64,000 bases of DNA. Origin: Cristatella mucedo (Eukaryota; Bryozoa; Phylactolaemata; Cristatellidae). The stretch is taken from assembly GCA_009760855.2 (NCBI GenBank), contig WPIO01000016.1:3270001-3334000 (forward strand), written 5' to 3'. Made by a program: the position numbers and the translations under genes. This document shows positions 51,756 to 63,856 of the stretch, one piece after another (position 1 is the stretch's first letter; the number at the start of each line of letters is the position of its first letter). Below the pieces are notes generated by a model that ran no database searches, was not told the origin of the DNA, and saw only the letters and a program-made list of their open reading frames with translations.

Positions 51756-52399
51756 TCATTTTCAGCGTAATTGAATTCCAACGGTTGGAGCACGTGTTGT
51801 GATGATCAGGTGGCTTTTTAGCTTCTGTGGAAAGAGGAGCCAAAAAAAGCCTCGGGTCTCAGACTTAGAGTTAGACTAGCCCTTCGGATGCTGCGGATTG
51901 CTTATCTACGCGACACACCCCTCCGGCCTCAATGTCGTTGGCTGCCTGTGGCCAGCTCAAAATCTGACCTAATTCTGGCTGCATTCCGGGCTATGCTGTC
52001 CATTGCATAGTAGTACAGCGGACGAATTAAGAGAGCATTTTTCATATTAGCTAGTCGTAGGCTAGCTAGTCAATACGCCAAACTTAAAAAAACTGCTTTA
52101 TAGTACTGTTTCCACTAACTTTTAGTGATTTGTTTTATCGATTTATGCTAGTGATTCTTTACCATTATTATTTATAACATTAACTGTTATTATTTTGTTT
52201 TACTTATTCATTTGTTTATTAGTATTACTGGGTATTATTTTTAGTATTGTTTGTTATTACATTAGTGATTATTAGTGAGTTTTTATTTTGGTAATTTAGT
52301 TTACTGACTTATGTAGTGTTTTATTTTCATTATTTAATGGATACATGAGAGAAGCAACCCAAGTATTCTAAATACTTCCATCGAGTTTTGAAAAAGTAT

Positions 52400-53190
52400 G
52401 AAGTGACCGCATAAATTCTGCCTACTTTCAGCTACATAGCATTGCTACAATTCGGGCTTGTTTAGATAAGGATGCCACGTCTAAGTTGGTCCATGCATTT
52501 GTGACATCCCGTCTTGACTTCTGTAACTCACTGCTTGCTGGCCTACCGGCATGTGCAATCAGGCGCTTACAGCTAGCGTGCATAACTCTGTAGCTAGGCT
52601 TGTTTGTCGTGAGCATCGCAGTTGTCACATCCCACCACTTCTCGCCGACCTGCACTGGCAACCAGTCAAGTAATTAATCGACTTCAAGGTTTTGTCACTC
52701 GCTTTTAGGTCACTTCATTCTTTGGCCACAGCCTATCTCTCAGATCTACTCCACCACCAGGCCAAGCATCGTACCACCCGCTTTTCGGAATCCAACAGTT
52801 CACCAATACCTCATATAAACCTCAAATCCTTTGGAGACCATGCATTTAGTTCGTATGCTCCCAAAGCCTGGAACTCACTCCCGACTTACTTCAGAACATC
52901 CCCTGACTTAACCATATTTAAAAAGAACTTAAAAACACACCTATTTAGGACAGCATAAAGTGGGTTCCTGTAATTCGTCCTTCATGTGCTTATGCGTGCT
53001 GACACTATGCATGCTGCCACTGTGCATGTCACCCCTAACCGTGCTATTTATGTAGTTAATTAATCGTGATATTACTCACCATTCAATCGCGTTTCCCTTT
53101 GCAACAAATGCAAAGCGCCTAGAAAGAGATTGAGTTCTCTGAGGGCGCTTTATCAAGTGCATTACCATTATTATTATTATTATTAGGATG
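52400..53190 (+). mobile_element. L2-type LINE, 5'-truncated pseudogene
   Basis: CTACTTTCAGCTACATAGCA to AAACACACCTATTTAGG encodes the LINE C-terminus with several stops and shifts. Intact hairpin at about 53112-53152 and (TTA)n. Confidence 0.88.
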
Positions 53191-53244
53191 CCTTGGCGAA
53201 GGCTGCGGGATCGAAAAATCGCGAAATACGCAGGCATATATATA

Positions 53245-53395
53245 ATTTATATATAATTTATTTGTATAGCGCGCCAAGAGAACTTAATCTCTATTCAGGC
53301 GCTTAACATATGCCTTGGGGCTCGAGCCCACGACCTTGGCCAGACCTTGGTCGGGGCGAGCACCTTAACCACTGTACCAAACCAGCTCGGCGCAT
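53245..53395 (-). mobile_element. tRNA-derived SINE, family B
   Basis: TTTATTTGTATAGCGCGCCA, TTAATCTCTATTCAGGCGCT, GGGGCTCGAGCCCACGACC (B-box complement) and GCACCTTAACCACTGTACCA (A-box complement). A near-complete copy. Confidence 0.9.
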
Positions 53396-53789
53396 CGCGC
53401 GTGACTTCCGGTCCCATAGTAGGGCGTCGGCGTCTGTCCTGCTATGCTTCGTAGGAGCACTCGGGTTTTGGTACTCGGATAATGAGCGATGCCTTGATGC
53501 CCTTGGCGTCAAAGCTGCGTACCGGAAGCTCTTCCGGAAACAATGCGTAAGCGATGCGGTGTGCGGCAGCGCCAAGGTGCGGGCCCAGTTCTCCGCGGAG
53601 GGAGGCGTTACCGTGCTGTCGTTCAGCACGGTAAACGCTCAGCCCGCGGGGGAGGACGGCGCACTACCCGCGCTTATTTAATATCGATATCCTACAATAC
53701 AATATATTTAGATCTCTCAATGACACTGGAAGAAACTTCTACTTTTTGTGGAGAATATCTCCCAATGTCGAATATCGTACCTGGGTAAC

Positions 53790-54265
53790 CTGCTCAACGA
53801 TGACATTTCGCCGCGTCGGCTGTACAGTCAAAGTTGGTCTTCTTTCAGCTGTGCAACAATTAAAAAATATTTGGCCGCGTTTGGATAAGAATATCACGGC
53901 CGAGTTAATGCATGCATTCGCGACTTCTCTGTATTTCGTTAACTGTCTCCTTGTAGATGTTCCAGCCAGTGAAACAAGAGGCTTACAAATGGGAAAACAC
54001 TTTTGGAGATTATTAATTCTGCTACTGTGCTCCCAAAGTCTAAAACTTGATATTCAACCAAAATTCCACCCCCTGACTAGTCATCGTTAATTAGAAAGCT
54101 AAAAATCTATCAATAGCTCATGGAATTTACTCGGTCCATTTAAAATGTGCGTACGTGTGTTGGTATTAAAATTTCGTTATTACTAGTCAATTGATATGCT
54201 TCCTCGTCAGCTTTTGCAACGTGCCTAGAACGAAAGTCAAATGTACTTCTCCAGTTCGCTAGGCA
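53790..54265 (+). mobile_element. Old L2-type LINE fragment
   Basis: CAACGATGACATTTCGCCGC, GCGTTTGGATAAGAATATCA, TGCATGCATTCGCGACTTCT and a decayed hairpin (ACGTGCCTAGAACGAAAG). Much diverged. Confidence 0.6.
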
Positions 54266-54281
54266 AACGTGTTATCATTAT

Positions 54282-54515
54282 TGACGACCAAGGTCGTGGG
54301 AATCGAGCTGTGCGGCATATATAGAGTTTATTTGTATAGCTCCCCAAGAGAACTTAATCTCTATTCAGGCGCTTCACATATGCATCGGGGCTCGAGCCCA
54401 CGACCTCAGTCAGACCTTGGTCGGGGCGAGCACCTTAACCGCTAGACCAAACCAGCTCGGCGTCAAGCCGCAGGATGGAGATTAAGTCCTCTCCGGGCGC
54501 TATACAAAATAATTG
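54282..54515 (+). mobile_element. tRNA-derived SINE, family B, split by an inverted copy
   Basis: The + strand B-box side (54282-54319, ACCAAGGTCGTGGGAATCGA) and hairpin/tail (about 54463-54515, GATGGAGATTAAGTCC to CGGGCGCTATACAAAAT) belong to one element separated by a minus-strand copy. Confidence 0.8.
54321..54462 (-). mobile_element. tRNA-derived SINE, family B, nested full-length copy
   Basis: TTTATTTGTATAGCTCCCCA, ACTTAATCTCTATTCAGGCG, GGGGCTCGAGCCCACGACC and CACCTTAACCGCTAGACCAA, i.e. tail, hairpin, B-box and A-box in reverse order. The best consensus for the family. Confidence 0.92.
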
Positions 54516-54909
54516 AATTTTCTATTATATTAGAATATGAAAAATACAAGCTAGAGCGCTATAAGTAAATCGCACGATCGTTGAATTCATCTGGTCAAGT
54601 TTCAATTAAAAAATGACTCGTTAGACCCAGACCTGGACTCAAATCGACGAGCTGTAGCCAAAGTTTCAAGCTGCTGCAGCCCTGGAAAACAGGCAAGTCT
54701 TCGTGGGGGGGGGGTATATTAGCCATTTTATCATAAGCTCGTGCTGACATTCATTCAATTGGTTCTTATGAATATCTTGATTTCATTAACTAATCCTTCT
54801 TTTCGCCATTTAGAGGCCCAGACATGGTGTTGTGCTTTACAAGTATCGCAGTCGTTATTACTAAATCCGAATTACGTGCTAGAGCTTCTCTACACAGATT
54901 CCTGTATAC

Positions 54910-55005
54910 AAATAATAATAATGATAACAACCAAGATAATAATGCATCTTTATTGCACCCTCGGATAACTTAATCTCTTTCTATGCAATTTACAGATACT
55001 GTACA
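54910..55005 (-). mobile_element. L2-type LINE 3' tail stub, diverged
   Basis: AATAATAATGATAAC tail, TTGCACCCTCGGATAACTTA and TCTCTTTCTATGCAATTTAC. Confidence 0.65.
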
Positions 55006-55914
55006 GGAAGCATGACCAAATATTTAGTGGTAACAAGCATGATGTCAACAAGCAAAGCATGGTTAGAGGTAACTTGCACGATGAAACAGAGTCCACTATT
55101 ACGTCAACAGATTTTAGGGCTTGTGCGGGTGCGAAAAACCTGGTAAGTGCTGCTGCGTGTGCTTATCCTGAAGCCTTGTACTGGACGCTCAGTTGGTGCT
55201 CAGTTGACGTTTAGCTGATTTGAGCTCTAGGCTTTGAGCCGTGAGAGAGTTGCTGCACGTCATGGGTGCAGTCGAATGGCTGTAGCAGTCCGCCGCTGTC
55301 AAAACATTTCTACAAATCCAAGTATTTGCAAAATCTTTAAATAAACGTACGATACAAGCTTCTAGCCCTCTTGATGCGAGGTTCATTTCTTCATCCGTAT
55401 TCGTCGCCTGTTGGGGGCTGAGACCAACACGGTTTCGAGCTCTGGCCGTTTGCGAGCCTAGTTCTATCCGGATGTGGAGGGCGCCGCGCGCGCCATTTGT
55501 GACTATGTTGTTTGGACTGCTGGCGGAATATCGTCAGACTGCGGCAGCAGGCGAAGCTGCAGAGGACCGATGCTTTCCACAAGTCGCTGTTGACGGTGTG
55601 AAGTGCTAGCTATCGCATCCTAGATAATTTGGAATTTACTTCTCGCATGACGACGAAGCTAGTGTGGCGACGATGCACAAATCCTGGACGTCATAGCTGT
55701 GGCTCGTTCGGGCCGCTTTGTAGCCGTCCGATTTGGGTGCCTGCCTTTAGATGTCTGCTTGCGGCCGGGACTGTGATCTGACTTTATGGCTTTATTTTCC
55801 TTTGACAATGATGACCGCCAAGAGTCAGCCGAGGAGCCTTTAAAGTGCGAGGACTCCTCAGAGAGCAGGGCTCGGCCCACACTTATGTTGGCAGTTTCCC
55901 CTTTTCTCCTCTCC

Positions 55915-55948
55915 CTCGCCCTTTGCCCTTTGCCCTTTGCCCTTTGCA
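55915..55948. repeat. (GCCCTTT)n heptamer repeat
   Basis: Four units of the heptamer TTTGCCC. Confidence 0.85.
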
Positions 55949-56059
55949 CGATGCACGTAGCTTCCAAGCACAATCCAGGCTCTCTCATCTCTGCGCTTTG
56001 CTGCTCTTCTACGAAGATGGCACGTGACTGCTGCGATTCCGCCACGCCTTTTCTAGCCC

Positions 56060-56305
56060 GGAGCGGAGCCAGGATGTTCAGGTTGGGGGGCAGTTTGGGT
56101 TCAGCTTGGGGGGAGAGGAGCAAGGGACCATTGCCCCTCCACCCCCAAAACCTGCGGAAATTCGCCCCAGGATAGAGGTACTTTCCTCTGTTCGTGGGGA
56201 GGGGGCAGTTGCTCCCCTCTGCCCTCAGGCTCCGCCCCTGCTTTTGGCAGTGGGGGGAGGGGGGCAATTGCCCCCCTCCCCCCACTGCCCACTGCACCCT
56301 CAGGT
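56060..56305. repeat. G/C-tract inverted-repeat cluster with a perfect 44-bp palindrome
   Basis: 56246-56289 is a perfect palindrome with 22-bp arms and no spacer (arm: GGCAGTGGGGGGAGGGGG plus GCAA). Imperfect versions lie just left (GAGGGGGCAGTTGCTCCCCT around 56199-56218; GGGGGGAGAGGAGC with TTGCCCCTCCACCCCC around 56109-56148). Confidence 0.85.
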
Positions 56306-56344
56306 CAGCCTAAAACTCGTCTAACTTCCTTGCAGCTAGCGTTG

Positions 56345-56420
56345 CTGATTAATAATGATAATAGTAATGCACTTGATAAAGTGCTCTCAGAGAACTCAAT
56401 CTCTCTCTGGGCACTTGTAT
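56345..56420 (-). mobile_element. L2-type LINE 3' tail stub
   Basis: TAATAATGATAATAG tail, GCACTTGATAAAGTGCTCTC and TCAATCTCTCTCTGGGCACT. Confidence 0.8.
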
Positions 56421-56459
56421 GGCAGAGACATTCTCAATTTGCATGACGATACAGCCAAG

Positions 56460-57130
56460 TAACTAGCTATAAGCAAACCCAGTGTCTTGCAGAAGCTGGA
56501 AACGTAGCCCTCAGAATGGGCTCGGCTAGCATATATCCGTTAGTATCAATCGGCACGAGATCAGAGTGCCATGTTCGCCAGCGACCCCCCTCACTAGGCG
56601 ACTGCGTCAGCTACGCAGTAAAGCCTGCCTGCTTTCAGCTGCGTAACATTGCAAAAAATGGGGCCTCTGAGACAGGTGTGCCAACCACATCCACGTTGGT
56701 TCATGCATTTTCGACAAGCCGTCTCGACTCTTGTTACTCACTACTCGCTGGTCTACCGGCCCGCCCAGTAAGGTGCTCACTGGTTGGTGCCAAGCTCTGC
56801 TCAGCCGTGCATGGCAGTCGTGAGCTTTGCAATGGCCACTCATCGCCCCACTTCTCATCAACATTCACCGTGTTAGCAGCCAGCCTGCAGCAGCAGCAGC
56901 AGCAGAGCTAAAGCTTCGTGCCCCCCTGTCGTCCTTTTATCGACTCGCCGCTCGTCACGCCGCTCGTCCCACTAAATGGAAATCTTGCGCCGACTGCGTC
57001 TTTAGTTCGTACGGACCAAAAGTCTGGAACTCACTCTCGGCTTCTATCGCCACGCGCATTGACTATTTCAGCGTCGCGTGCATTGACTATTGCATCGCAA
57101 TCTGCATTTACTTTGCTGTACGATTCGGGT
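56460..57130 (+). mobile_element. Old L2-type LINE fragment
   Basis: AACTAGCTATAAGCAAACCC, GCCTGCCTGCTTTCAGCTGC, CGGACCAAAAGTCTGGAACT in LINE order. Many substitutions, and a CAG run at 56888-56905. Confidence 0.7.
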
Positions 57131-57959
57131 GAAGAAGCACTTGCTCCGCTCAGCTTTCCTAGCTAGCACCCCTGTGAAATTCTCACTTCTTCCAGTGTTT
57201 TGGATAGTTACCCGTTCCTAATCACGTGCACATTATATTATTTTTTTTATATAATAATAATATTACTATATGTTATAAACGTTATAATAGATACTATTAT
57301 TTAATTTATAAATTTTTATTACTTAATATTATTATTAGTATTAATTTTTCAATTATAATTAAAGTTATTATAACTACCCGCCCCGTATCCTTCTAGCCAA
57401 CGGTTCCGAGCGTCTTCTTTCGCGATCTGGAATGCGTGTCGCCGCGAATGCCTGTATGCTTTTGCATGCTTGCCAAACGAAGCGAGGTGCCTTGCCTGTC
57501 ATTAGCCTTTGGTCGTTAGCTCCTCTTGCAGCGCGTTGTAAAGCGCCTGGATAGATATTTGGTTCTCTCTTATTTTTCTATGCGAGCGACGTGTGTCCTT
57601 ATCAATTGCATTGCCCGTCGCAACGGTAAGCTCACGCCAAGCCTTTAAAAGCACAGACTATCGTCCAATCGCTCGATGAAAAGCTCGATCGTTCGACAGT
57701 TCGCGGCGCGAGCGCGCGAGTGCGCGCGCGCGAGGGCGCCGGCCACTTCCGGTTGAAATCGAATGCTCGCACGCACCGATAGTCGGTCGGCTCCGAGCGG
57801 CGAGCAACGGAAGAGAAGCTTCCAGGACTACGAGCTCGCGTCTTTCCCTCGCCCACGCGATCGTGAGACTCACTCGCAAGGTGTCCGCCGCTCCGACTGC
57901 GATCGGAATTCGTGGACTTCGAAGGGCTCGCTCGAAAGGGATTGCTCCGTCGAGCCAGC

Positions 57960-57985
57960 AGCCAGCGAGGCCGGCCTCGCTGGCT
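57960..57985. repeat. Perfect 26-bp palindrome in GC-rich DNA
   Basis: AGCCAGCGAGGCC followed at once by its complement. The arm recurs at 57992-58004. Confidence 0.85.
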
Positions 57986-59603
57986 CGACGCGCCAGCGAG
58001 GCCGGCGAGTGAGCGAGCGCCGGAGAGGAGCAGCTCTCGCTCGAGAGCTAGCTAGAGAGGAGAGGGGGTGGGGGGAGGAGGAGGGACAGAAGAGGGTGAC
58101 AGGTGCGGCTTTACCCTCGACAGCAAAACCTTGGTCATTTAAAAATTATTTTGTACTTATATTTAGTAAATTGATAAATATGCGAAGCAGTTAATTTATT
58201 AATTGATAATAATGCAATGTTATAGTTTTTTGTGTAAATTTAATAATAATTTTAAATTATCGCTCATCGATTCGTGTTGCACGCTTCGGCTGGTGCTGTA
58301 TACGAGCAATTTTGTGGCCGTCGAATAGACAGGTCCAAATTAAAGCGACACGGACTTGCCATGTTACGCGGTATGGGAGCTCCTTAGTGCTGCCTTACTC
58401 TGCTACCTTACACTGCTGCCGTCGGCGAGCTGGGCGCGTCGGGGCACTCGTCGCCCCGTGATTCAGATGACGGGCTCCACCAATATTTGTCATGCGTCGG
58501 CAAGGACTGGCAGCGTTACGAGCTTAGTTTTTCTGGCAACGGACTTTAGTTCAAGAGCCCCCCAAGAGCGCGATTGTAGGAATGGTGCAACGCAGGCAAC
58601 TGTGCCACTCTTTTTTCGACCGCCCACACGTCTTCCGCACAGAGAGCGCACGGCGATGCAGCGAGGCGAGAGCCGCGCCGATTCCAGCGCCGGCGATTAG
58701 CACTACTCAAGTCCGTAAGAGCTAATGCCGAGGTAAGTAATTCGAGTAGCACCCTGCAGAAGTATTCCAGTCAAAACTAAAAAACGCAACACCGCAATTT
58801 CGTCGTCTCGAGCGACGCATTGGCGACTTTAATCGAGCTACGATCTTCGCTAGCATCGAGATAGTGACTCTCTGCGTTTCTGAGAGCAAAAAACTCTCCG
58901 AGGCACCGCTGTCCAATGAACGCGCGACCTCTTAAAAGCAGTGGGACAGTTTAGAAATCTGTCTCGACTTTCCGAGTAACTAGATGCGTTCCGGATGCGT
59001 CGAACGGCGTCTACTCGCTGGCGCTGTCGCCTTGTACTTCCTTCCGCTGCTTCGCTCGCGCCATCTTCCATATGCTATACACCAGCGCTACGTAGGCTAC
59101 TACGGCCCCGTGGATGGTGCCGCTAGATGGCACCTGCAATATCAGCGACTAATTCTCTATACTGCTCTCAGTTCTGTATGATTCTCAGTTTTATAATAGT
59201 AAAGACTTTAATAGTAAAGGCAAAATAAAGCTCAATTATAATTTTTTGGCAAAAGTCGCACCCGTAAAAAGCATTGCTGAGTGATGTTTGAGCTCAGTGT
59301 CAGATATCAGTTAGAGATATTTCTACAGCAGGCGTGTTCTTTATTGGGACTACTGCACATGGTCCAGCTATTGACATGGCTTCAACTTCAACTTGAACGT
59401 CTAGTAACTTATTAGTCACGGCCCAGTATCTTTAATTGTTTAGTCGTTTATTGAAAGTGTCGGTCAATTGAAGAACATGAAAAGGTGGTGTGCAACGATT
59501 CATTAGTCGTGACCTTCAATGCGAGGCATTTATTTTCCAAAAAAGCTTTCTTTTGGCTCTTTTGACTTTGGAAGAATATAAACAAGAAGCTAGTGGAAGC
59601 CTC

Positions 59604-59893
<290 letters not shown>

Positions 59894-59944
59894 TGCCGCT
59901 TTTGCAGACTACCTGAAGTTTCTAGAAAGAAATTGTTCCCTTGT

Positions 59945-60050
59945 TAACTGGCCTGGCCGAGGTCACGTGGGCTCGAGCCCCGTTTCATATGTGAAGCTCC
60001 TGAATGAGATCAGGTTCTCTTGGTGAGCTATGCAAATAACATTATATTTA
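59945..60050 (+). mobile_element. tRNA-derived SINE, family B, 5'-truncated
   Basis: GGTCACGTGGGCTCGAGCCCCG, TTCATATGTGAAGCTCCTGA, GGTTCTCTTGGTGAGCTATG, directly after the (GA)n tract. Confidence 0.8.
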
Positions 60051-60722
60051 TATTTATTTATTTCAGGCTAGTTAGTATATCCGTCACGCTCCCTGGCGTC
60101 ACGTTTACATTGATTCCTGTGCGATACGAACTTCGAGTACTACTACGACGCTGTAGCAATAGAGACGTTAAGAAAAGGAGGAGCTATTTTTTTTTTATAA
60201 ATTTGCATGCGTAGGTGCACTCTCATAGCTGATATTGAACATTCAATGTTGGAACTTCACAGGACTATAAAATTTTAAGGGATTCCAAAGCAAAATCTTT
60301 TCGTAGTCTCGGCTGTAGGTTCAGCAGCCAGTAAGACCGTCCCGGCTTTCTCGTCGCCGATTATCGGCTTTCCCCAGTTGGCTGTGCGGTCGCAGAACGT
60401 CGGGGCTGCCATTTTCGATCGCCCTGTCGCCTGCCATCTTCGCTTGCCGCGGAGGTCGAGTAGCGCTGACAGTTGCTTAGTTGACATTCGGCAGAATGTC
60501 ACCACCCAGACGACGTGCTTGCCAGCACAGGGTTTCTCGCTATGGCAGCCGACGGCTCGGGCAAAGTGGACCAGCTGCAGCTGAGCTGAGTTGCAACTGA
60601 GCTGCCGCGTCTGAGCTACCTCTCGCACCCGAGCTGCTTCCTACCACTTGGCAACCGCATTTGCGACGACTGGCCATTTGCTGAATGTACTCAGGCAGCG
60701 AACAGAGCGGCGACTGCGGGGC

Positions 60723-61656
60723 ATAATAATAATATTAATAATAATGCACTTGATAAAGCGCCCTCAGAGAACTTAATCTCTCTCAGGCACTTTACATTTG
60801 CTGCAAAGAGAAATGCAATTGAATGGTGAGTAAAATCATGCTTGATAAAAAAATGAATAACATGGTTAGGGGTGACATGCACAGGGTCAGTATGCAAATG
60901 TGGTTAGTGGCAGCATGCACAGTGTCAGCACGCATAAGCACATAAAGGACGAATCACAGGGACCCACTAAATGCTGTCCTAAATAGGTGTTTTTAAGTTC
61001 CCTTTAAATGTGGTCAGGTCAGGGGATGTTCTGATGCAGGTCGGGAGGGAGTTCCAGGCTTTGGGATTATACGAACTAAATGCGCGGTCTATACAGGATT
61101 TGAGGTTTGTACGAGGTATTTGTTGACTGTTGGATTCCGAAAAGCAGGTGGTACGATGCTTGGCCTGATGGGGGAGTATATCTGAGAGATAGGCTGGAGC
61201 CAAAGAATGAAGGGACCTAAAAGTGAGCGACAAAACCTTGAAGTCAATCCGTTGCTTGACTGGTAGCCAGTGCAGGTTGGCGAAAAGTGGAGTAATGTGG
61301 CAACTGCGACGCTCACGACAGACAAGCCTAGCTGCGGAGTTTTGCACCAGCTGCAATCGCCTGATCACACATGCTGGTAGGCCAGTAAGCAGTGAGTTGC
61401 AGAAGTCGAGACGGGATGTCATGAATGCATGGACCAACTTAGATGTGGTAGCCTTATCTAAACAAGCCCGAATTTTAGCAATGTTATGAAGCTGAAAATA
61501 GGCGGATTTGACTGTGGAGCTGATATAGTCGTCTAACGAGAGGTCGCTTTGGAATATGACACCTAGATTTCGAGCTGATTCAACTGAGGATATGCTGGCA
61601 GAGCCAATTTTGAGCTTCAGCCTTTCCAATTTGTGAATCACACTGGGTTTGCCCAT
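60723..61656 (-). mobile_element. L2-type LINE, 5'-truncated, 225-codon open frame
   Basis: The frame 61656-60979 is intact and near-identical to the 27-kb copy: LERLKLKIGSASISS, FVCRERR-type Cys/Arg segment, HWLPVKQRIDFKVLSL and AWNSLPTCIRTSPDLTTFK. Then 3' UTR, hairpin and (TAA)n at 60723-60745. The reverse-transcriptase catalytic block is missing. A recent insertion. Confidence 0.92.
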
Positions 61657-62677
61657 CCAGGCAACGTGCGTAGTGGTCGCGTACTTAAGACGTTCGCCCG
61701 GTTAGACTGTTCCGAGCAGCTACATTGCTCAGCCTTTGTCTGCCCAGCGGCTTGGAGGCCCCGCGTTGCCAGTTCCAGACTGTCCAGCGAATGGCAGGCC
61801 TGCAAGCCTCCATGTGAGCGCTATCTCGTCGATGCCGTCCTTCTAATAGATTTTCTAAAAATGGCGGCCGCCTCCGACTGAGTTGAGCAAAGAAAAGATG
61901 GCGGGCAGGGTGGTCGGCTTCCGGTATTTTCGCGGGCCGCTGTTTCGAGAGTGCGGCAACCTTGACAGCCGTACGCCCGTGGTGCCGTTTCAGCAGCAGC
62001 GAATGCCAGATCCGGCACCAGAGCTCTCCCTCCTCCGCAGGAAAGTTGTGTGGCTCCTCTGTGGCTTTGCTTTTGTAATGGACTGGGCCAACCTATGGCT
62101 TTATGGCCGGTTTATGGCCATGGCTTATATTTATGGCATCGTTATTCGGCCAGTTTATGGCCTTGTTATTCCCACCACGGTCACTTTATAATCCAGTGGT
62201 GTTTCGGGTTTGTGAGTCATGGCCATTTTATAGCGAAGATAGATAGCTTGTGAGGGGAGTCACCGCTTGTAGTGACATAAGGGAGTTGCGACTAGGACGC
62301 AGGGCTGGGCAGTCGAATGCAGGCGGGCTGGCAGGTGTCTGTGCGGAAATACACGTTTTGAGGCTCGATACGGTGTTCTCCCGTGCCGTCGCTTGTGCGC
62401 CGTTCGCATTTAAGTTTAGGCTGATCTCCTAGCTACGTACTAAATCTTGGGCCTCGAAGCAGGATCGGACCTAAACCCCGCATCACCTGACCAGCGAGCG
62501 CCAGACGAGAAAGAGAGCACTCAAGAAGGGTGCGGTGCTAGGCTCAGTCCACCGCGCCGAGACTCCAAGTGGGCGTTCGATGTCTAACGCATGTCTGCAA
62601 TGGCCATTGGTCTTTGAGCCTCATTCTAACCGATCCCAAAGGGGGCTACGTAGAGAGATAAACACTAACAGAGGCAG

Positions 62678-62841
<164 letters not shown>

Positions 62842-62879
62842 CAGCGATACACGCAGCTATGTAACCGTATCTAGGGGGT

Positions 62880-63856
62880 TTACTTCCCATCCAGCACTGC
62901 CATGCTCAGGCCACGCCGCCCGCTCGCCACGTCGCTGATCAAGAGCAAGCAAGACGAAAGGCCCTTTGATTATACCTTTTAATAACAAAGTCACATGCTC
63001 CAACAACAACAGAGGAACTAAACAGAAGTACTGGGGGTCCTAGGTACACGAGGCTACCGAGGGGGACACTGGAAACACGAGTCCAGCCTTTCAGACATCG
63101 GAGGACATTCTAGGACATGAGCAATCGGGAGAGACGGGGCTGCGATTTCATAAGCACCAAATCGCGGCAAAGCCGCTGATCAGGCCCGCTCGGGCTTTGA
63201 AGGTTGCCTCGCGTTCCGTTTCGTTGCCTTGCGTGCGTTGCTTCAGCTCCGCCGAACACCCTTCACCCGATGTACGACTGGTTGAGACCGAGAGCGTGCA
63301 ATGCCATGCCTTACCCGGCCAACGACAGGTCTCCAAAAACCTAGGTTACGTAGCATCATTGCATATAGGAGCTCGACAACAGGTCAAGCCCCGTCCCAGC
63401 CAATGAACCTTATCACATTAACGCCGTTCCAGCCAACCGAACCAAGCCTGGGTACAGCTACACGTTAGGTATGTTATAAGACTCGCTCTAAGCATGCGAC
63501 CACTGCTACTCGAACGCACGGTTCGAACGCTGCTTCGAACGCCGAGCCTCTGACGAATCTCAGCCGTCGCCGGAGCCGCCAGCGTCTCTCCGAGCACATG
63601 TTTCTCCGAGAACAGCTGTAACGTCTGGTACTCGCAGTCGGAAGAAGAAGCTCGCTCGCAGGCAAAACCTCGAAGCACTTAGTTCAAGGGACGCTCAGCT
63701 TCAATTTGCCGGGCTCTCTTCGCACAACTGAAAACGCTGACGCCGACACTATTTCCGTTTATGTTAAATGTCCACAGTTGAGGCGCCACCTGCGTGCCCC
63801 GTCACTGAAAAATCCCGCCAGCGAGAGTCTCTGGAGGCGGCAGCGGCACCGGAGGC
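62880..63856. other. Downstream of innexin C, no supported gene
   Basis: No recognised exon or element. It includes what would be the innexin C 3' UTR; I found no clear AATAAA in the nearest few hundred bases. Confidence 0.4.

Noticed and set aside
54321-54462. Genuine tRNA gene from A- and B-box matches
   Set aside because: The tRNA-like part does not fold into a cloverleaf I can support and is fused to an L2-type tail repeated many times; it is a SINE. The same holds for the family A copies.
62090-62245. Recurring TTTATGGCC string as a tandem repeat or regulatory array
   Set aside because: Copies are irregularly spaced and few; no period could be defined.
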